A stretch of 16,416 nucleotides of DNA from Bacillota bacterium (GTDB taxonomy: Bacteria; Bacillota; Clostridia; Oscillospirales; Oscillospiraceae). The stretch is from positions 1 through 16,416 of the forward strand of contig JAEXWS010000045.1 of the NCBI GenBank assembly GCA_023406225.1, written 5' to 3'. The position numbers and the translations under genes are program-made. The notes under the pieces are model-generated. The model was given only the letters and a program-made list of their open reading frames with translations. It made no database searches and was not told where the DNA came from. Below are positions 13,391 to 16,416 of this stretch, one piece after another. Position 1 is the first letter of the stretch. Every line of letters starts with the position of its first letter.

Positions 13391-14192
13391 AATTTTGATT
13401 CCGCAGCAAAAACGCCTTGGGCGGCATGGCATCCGCCAGCGCCAGCAGGGTCTGGTTGAAGCCGCCGGTGTAGTCCATCTCCACATCCGATACGCCCCCG
13501 CCCCCCAGTTGGTCGTCTGGAAGGGAGACGGTGAAGCGGGCGCCGCTGCCGGGCCGGGATTCCGCCACGATGCCGCCCCCCAGCCCCTCCGCGATGCGGC
13601 GGCACAGGGGAAGGCCCAGCCCCAGCCCGTGGGGCGCGGCGTCCATCTCCTGGTGCAGAAAGCGGTCGAACAGGGTGGGGATGCGGGATTCCTCGATGCC
13701 GCACCCCGTATCGCTGACGGAGAGGAACAGCCGCCCCCGGTCCCGCCGGAGCTCCACCGTCACCGCGCCCCCGGCGGGGGTGAATTTCATGGCGTTGGAC
13801 AGAAGCTGGAACAGCAGCTCCTCCAGCGCCTTCCGGTGGACGGCGCACACATGCCTGTCCATGGCGCAGGAAAACCGCAGATCCAGCCCGATCAGCTCCG
13901 CCAGGGAGGCCGCCCGCTCGCACAGGCCGCCCACGATCTCCACAACGTCCCAATCCTGCCGGGGCCACTGGCCCGGGATCTGGAAACAGGACGCGGCGGA
14001 AAGGTCGTTCACCAGCCGCAGGACCCGGTAATAGCTCTGGTCCAGCAAAGCGGCCCTGGCGTCCAGTTCCGGGTCCGTCTCCCGGGCGGCGGCCGGCGCC
14101 AGCTGGGCCGCCGCCAGATGCAGGTTGCTCAGAGCGCTGCGAAGCTGAACGGCGATATTGGAAAGCAGGGACGCCAGCATCTCCGGCTCCAT
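13389..14192 (-). CDS. orphan soluble histidine-kinase-like protein lacking the phosphoacceptor His
   Basis: A 267-residue protein with no membrane span and no recognisable sensor domain. Residues 10-65 form a HisKA-like dimerisation helix pair. In its H-box, NIAVQLRSAL (12-21) lines up with the usual N-I-S-H-E-L-R-T-P-L, but V15 stands where the phosphorylated histidine belongs. The HATPase_c domain (about 118-226) is intact: N-box LLSNAMKFTP (N133), G1 box DTGCGI (161-166), F-box LFDRF (174-178) and G2 box GLGLGL (189-194). A 40-residue tail of unknown role follows. GGAAAGGAG precedes the ATG on the minus strand. No response regulator gene adjoins. It could bind ATP and act as an anti-sigma-like or phosphatase partner, or trans-phosphorylate another kinase. 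Its promoter is next to Spo0A-box-like repeats. Confidence 0.85.
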   Translation of the reverse strand: MEPEMLASLLSNIAVQLRSALSNLHLAAAQLAPAAARETDPELDARAALLDQSYYRVLRLVNDLSAASCFQIPGQWPRQDWDVVEIVGGLCERAASLAELIGLDLRFSCAMDRHVCAVHRKALEELLFQLLSNAMKFTPAGGAVTVELRRDRGRLFLSVSDTGCGIEESRIPTLFDRFLHQEMDAAPHGLGLGLPLCRRIAEGLGGGIVAESRPGSGARFTVSLPDDQLGGGGVSDVEMDYTGGFNQTLLALADAMPPKAFLLRNQN

Positions 14193-14281
14193 AAGACGCT
14201 CCTTTCCTGGAAACGGCGTTGGTGGTAGCTTTGCCAGCGCCCGCCCAAAAACTCTTGGTAAACCCTGGGGAGTTTTCTATT

Positions 14282-14310
14282 AGAATAGCAAATTCATGTG
14301 GTAAAAACAA
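14282..14310 (-). promoter_or_regulatory. sigma-A promoter of the histidine-kinase-like gene
   Basis: On the minus strand the -35 TTGTTT (14305-14310) and -10 TATTCT (14282-14287) are 17 bases apart. Transcription would begin near 14275, leaving a leader of about 80 bases. Confidence 0.65.
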
Positions 14311-14316
14311 GAAGTT

Positions 14317-14343
14317 TGTCGAAAAAGGTCGGAAATTGTCGAG
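14317..14343. promoter_or_regulatory. three 10-bp-phased Spo0A-box-like repeats
   Basis: TGTCGAA at 14317-14323 is a perfect match to the Spo0A box (TGNCGAA). It is followed at exact 10-base steps by GGTCGGA (14327-14333, five of seven) and TGTCGAG (14337-14343, six of seven). Phased boxes on one face of the helix are typical of Spo0A-bound promoters. The array begins 7 bases upstream of the -35 box of the kinase-like gene and about 120 bases upstream of the gap start site. Confidence 0.5.
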
Positions 14344-14404
14344 TCCGCTCCGGACGGCGGCGGACCGGCTGTGCAAAACCGCCAAGGAGCCGAGGTAAAA
14401 CAGC

Positions 14405-14455
14405 ACGTAATTTTACGTAATCACAGTAAAATTTTTTTGCGTCCTATGTTATAAT
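14405..14455 (+). promoter_or_regulatory. gap promoter with upstream inverted repeat
   Basis: An extended -10 box, TGT followed by TATAAT (14447-14455), drives gap. The expected -35 position (about 14427-14432) reads TAAAAT, a poor match, which the extended -10 may offset. Just upstream is an inverted repeat ACGTAA-TT-TTACGT (14405-14418), suitably placed for a regulator. The leader to the gap ATG is about 60 bases. Confidence 0.6.
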
Positions 14456-14522
14456 GGGGGGACAAGGCCGCCGGAGCCAGCGGACCGGGGCGAAATACGG
14501 AATGATCGGAAGGAATGGAAAC

Positions 14523-15545
14523 ATGGCGATCAAAGTGGGCATCAACGGGTTCGGGCGCATCGGGCGCGTGGCGCTACGCATCATGGTGGAGCGGGGCTGC
14601 AGCAGCTACCAGATCTGCGGCATCAACCTGCGGAACGCGGATCTGGATTACATGGTCTACCAGGTGAAGTACGACACGGTCTTTAGGACCTTCACCGGCA
14701 CCGTGGAGCGGGACGAGCGGCACCTGATCATCAACGGCAAGAAGATCCGGGTGTACAGCGAGAGCGACGCGAACCTTATCCCCTGGGACGACTGCGGCGC
14801 GGAGTACATCATCGAATCCACCGGCGTCTACACCACCATGGAAAAGTGCGCCGCCCACTTCCAGCACGGGGCGAAAAAGGTCATCGTCTCCGCCCCGGCG
14901 AAGGACGACATGCCCACCTTCGTCATGGGCGTGAACCACCAGAGCTACACGCCGGACATGAACGTGGTCTCCAACGCCTCCTGCACCACCAACTGCCTGG
15001 CCCCCATGACCAAGGTCATCAACGACACCTTCGGCATCGAGCAGGCCCTCATGAGCACCATCCACTCCGCCACGGCGAAGCAGAAGGCGGTGGACTCCCG
15101 GGCGGGCCGGGACTGGCGCACGGGCCGGAGCGTCATGGGCAACATCATCCCCTCCTCCACGGGCGCGGCCAAGGCCGTGGGCATGGTCATCCCGGAGCTG
15201 AAGGGGAAGATGACGGGCATGAGCTTCCGGGTGCCCACCAACGACGTGTCCGTGGTGGACCTGACCGCACGCCTGCGTCAGCCCGCCAGCTACCACGACG
15301 TGTGCGTGGCCATGGAGAACGCCGCCCAGAACCGGATGAAGGGCATCATCACCTGCACCACGGACCAGGTGGTTTCCTCGGACCTGACGGGCTTTTCCGA
15401 GACGTGCGTGTTCGACGAGACGGCGGGCATCATGCTGGACGACAACTTTGTAAAGCTCATCGCGTGGTACGACAACGAGTGGGGCTATACGAACAAGATT
15501 TTGGACCTGATGGCCCATATGTATGGGGTGGACCAGCAGGCCTAA
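14523..15545 (+). CDS. gap: type I glyceraldehyde-3-phosphate dehydrogenase
   Basis: A 340-residue glycolytic enzyme converting glyceraldehyde 3-phosphate, phosphate and NAD(P) to 1,3-bisphosphoglycerate. The Rossmann entry VGINGFGRIGR is at 5-15, the catalytic cysteine is C154 in SNASCTTNC and the catalytic histidine is H181 in STIHSAT. The C-terminal WYDNEWGY is standard. The start at 14523 follows GGAAGGAA and gives the canonical N-terminus MAIKVGINGFG; a longer frame from 14454 would begin inside the -10 box. At the adenine-ribose site the usual V-A-I-N-D is C-G-I-N-L-R (L36, R37), so the Asp that favours NAD is missing and NADP use is possible. The gene is monocistronic, closed by a terminator; no pgk or tpi follows. 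Confidence 0.97.
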   Translation: MAIKVGINGFGRIGRVALRIMVERGCSSYQICGINLRNADLDYMVYQVKYDTVFRTFTGTVERDERHLIINGKKIRVYSESDANLIPWDDCGAEYIIESTGVYTTMEKCAAHFQHGAKKVIVSAPAKDDMPTFVMGVNHQSYTPDMNVVSNASCTTNCLAPMTKVINDTFGIEQALMSTIHSATAKQKAVDSRAGRDWRTGRSVMGNIIPSSTGAAKAVGMVIPELKGKMTGMSFRVPTNDVSVVDLTARLRQPASYHDVCVAMENAAQNRMKGIITCTTDQVVSSDLTGFSETCVFDETAGIMLDDNFVKLIAWYDNEWGYTNKILDLMAHMYGVDQQA

Positions 15546-15551
15546 TAAAAC

Positions 15552-15595
15552 GAAGCGGGCACGGGCAGAGTCCCGTGCCCGCTTCATACTTTATA
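15552..15595 (+). terminator. rho-independent terminator after gap
   Basis: A perfect 14-bp stem (GAAGCGGGCACGGG at 15552-15565 with CCCGTGCCCGCTTC at 15572-15585) has a 6-base loop, followed by ATACTTTAT. The T-run is only fair, but the stem is very stable and lies just after the stop codon. Confidence 0.85.
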
Positions 15596-15604
15596 TCATG
15601 TAAT

Positions 15605-15636
15605 ACATTATGTCAATATAATATATCACATGATGT
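15605..15636 (+). promoter_or_regulatory. promoter of the XRE regulator flanked by two matching palindromes
   Basis: A TATAAT hexamer (15617-15622) lies between two copies of the 9-base palindrome ACAT-N-ATGT: ACATTATGT (15605-15613) and ACATGATGT (15628-15636). A related ATACA-C-TGTAT is at 15656-15666. The region is strongly AT-rich and lies just before a helix-turn-helix regulator gene, which suggests autoregulation. The -35 box for this -10 is poor. Confidence 0.5.
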
Positions 15637-15692
15637 ATTGTGTAAAAAGATTTAGATACACTGTATGTAAACATAAAGAACAGGTGTGTCTA

Positions 15693-16022
15693 ATGGATAA
15701 GTATACTCTTGACAAAGAGAATATGGGCCTGCGGATCCGGGCGGCGAGAGAGGCCAAAGGATGGACCCGCGAAAGACTGGCGGAAGAAATCGGCGTCTCT
15801 GTCAATTCCATGGCCTGTGTTGAACTTGGCAAAAATGGGATGCGCTTGGAGAATCTGTCCAGAATTTGTGAGCTTTTGGATTTGAACGCCGACTATGTTC
15901 TGTTCGGAACGCCCCCCGCTCCGGCGCAGGAGCTGGGCGCCATGCTCCGGGACCGGGACCCGCACACCGTCCGCGTGGCCGCCGAGACCCTCCGCGCTCT
16001 GCTGAACGCACTAGACCAATGA
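15693..16022 (+). CDS. XRE-family helix-turn-helix regulator
   Basis: A 109-residue DNA-binding protein. Residues 12-66 form an HTH_3/Cro-C1 domain: GLRIRAAREAKGWTRERLAEEIGVSVNSMACVELG is the classic helix 1 to 4 arrangement, with SVNSMACVE as the recognition helix region and LENLSRICELLDLNADYVLFG as the closing helix. Residues 74-109 are a short tail (Pro/Ala linker and one helix) without a recognisable ligand or protease domain. The start at 15693 (MDKYTLDKENMG) follows AGGTG by 6 bases; an earlier ATG at 15630 lies inside the promoter palindromes. The domain start is close to phage-type or SinR-like regulators. It may regulate itself through the palindromes upstream. No antitoxin-like or phage partner gene is visible. 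The gene ends with its own terminator. Confidence 0.88.
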   Translation: MDKYTLDKENMGLRIRAAREAKGWTRERLAEEIGVSVNSMACVELGKNGMRLENLSRICELLDLNADYVLFGTPPAPAQELGAMLRDRDPHTVRVAAETLRALLNALDQ

Positions 16023-16029
16023 CCTTCTG

Positions 16030-16061
16030 CCGCAGGATGCTTTGGCGTCCTGCGGTATTTT
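16030..16061 (+). terminator. rho-independent terminator after the XRE gene
   Basis: An 11-bp stem (CCGCAGGATGC at 16030-16040 with GCGTCCTGCGG at 16045-16055, one G-T wobble) has a TTTG loop, followed by TATTTTG. It starts 7 bases after the stop codon. Confidence 0.85.
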
Positions 16062-16416
16062 GACGCCCCGGGGGGAAAAGGCGGGATACGCCGTCTGAGG
16101 ACGGCGGGGAGACGTGCCGCGCCCGCGGCGGGGGGTGCTGCCCGCACGGGGGTCCTTCTTTTTCTGGCGCAGAAAAAGAAGGACAAAGAAAAAGACATCC
16201 CCCGGGCCGAAAAAGACCGTAGGACTTTTTCGGACTTTCCGGGGACGGGGGATTAGATTTGCTTCTGGGGATACCGCTCTCAGATGAAGAGCCTTATTGC
16301 CGCGGAAACACAGGAACGTGGCGCGCCCGGACACCCTGCCCTCCTCTTTTGCTGCCGCCCCCTGGCGCTTCCGGAAGAGAGCGGTGCGGCAGCAAAAAGA
16401 GAAGCAGGGTGTGTCT
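16062..16416. repeat. hairpin-rich non-coding repeat region, cut by the window end
   Basis: No credible gene. Several stem-loops follow one another: CGCCGTC/GACGGCG near 16090-16107; a perfect stem of about 15 bp from GTCCTTCTTTTTCTG (16152-16166) and its complement (16170-16184); CCGAAAAAG/CTTTTTCGG near 16207-16233; and an imperfect stem of about 27 bp (16331-16358 with 16386-16412) ending at the window edge. The sequence style (GC-rich, with homopurine/homopyrimidine arms) matches, from memory, dispersed intergenic repeats of Oscillospiraceae genomes. I infer a repeat family but cannot show other copies, since none is in this window. Confidence 0.55.

Noticed and set aside
14454..14522. 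Longer N-terminus for gap
   Set aside because: It would begin inside the -10 box of the promoter and add a non-homologous extension before the canonical MAIKVGINGFG.
16011..16334. 107-codon open frame on the minus strand
   Set aside because: Low-complexity Arg/Pro-rich translation across hairpins and a terminator, no ribosome site, overlaps the XRE gene end. Typical false call over GC-rich repeat DNA.

Overview
The window reads as chromosomal DNA from a GC-rich, endospore-lineage Firmicute, most likely a gut-type Clostridia member of the Oscillospiraceae (Flavonifractor/Oscillibacter-like). This is inference. The grounds are strong AGGAGG-type ribosome binding sites, class I gap, mnmA and CCA-encoded tRNA genes of clostridial style, Spo0A-like boxes, and GC-rich dispersed repeats with a TTCTTTTTCTG hairpin. 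No 16S or other taxonomic marker is present.

Region 1 (1-5787, + strand) is a catabolic and uptake cluster. It holds the tail of an unidentified gene (possibly an HpcH/HpaI-type aldolase), a VOC-fold protein, a zinc-dependent medium-chain alcohol dehydrogenase, a sugar-phosphate isomerase/epimerase-type TIM barrel, and a complete tripartite TRAP transporter (dctP, dctQ, dctM). A terminator follows the dehydrogenase, and a good sigma-A promoter drives the TRAP genes separately.

Region 2 (6090-11417, + strand) encodes a 2-oxo-acid/acetoin dehydrogenase-type complex: E1 alpha, E1 beta, a free-standing 87-residue lipoyl protein, a 232-residue E2 with only the acyltransferase domain, a metallo-beta-lactamase-fold hydrolase of the lactonase type, and E3 (dihydrolipoyl dehydrogenase). 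The E2 is genuinely split and no peripheral subunit-binding domain is encoded. A perfect 15-bp terminator hairpin sits between E2 and the hydrolase. Regions 1 and 2 together look like import of a small organic acid or polyol-derived compound, its oxidation and isomerisation (perhaps lactone hydrolysis), and thiamine/lipoate-dependent cleavage to an acyl-CoA. The substrate cannot be read from sequence.

Region 3 (11418-13286) has a terminator, an AT-richer non-coding stretch, two minus-strand tRNA genes (Leu-UAA, then initiator fMet-CAU) with a clear promoter and terminator, a possible 25-codon ORF, and mnmA on the minus strand.

Region 4 (13345-15595) has an orphan, soluble histidine-kinase-like protein (minus strand) that lacks the phosphoacceptor histidine, divergent from gap (+ strand). 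The shared intergenic region carries three 10-bp-phased Spo0A-box-like repeats beside the kinase promoter and a separate inverted repeat beside the gap promoter.

Region 5 (15596-16416) has a small XRE-family regulator whose promoter is flanked by two matching palindromes, its terminator, and about 360 bases of non-coding, hairpin-rich repeat DNA running off the window end.
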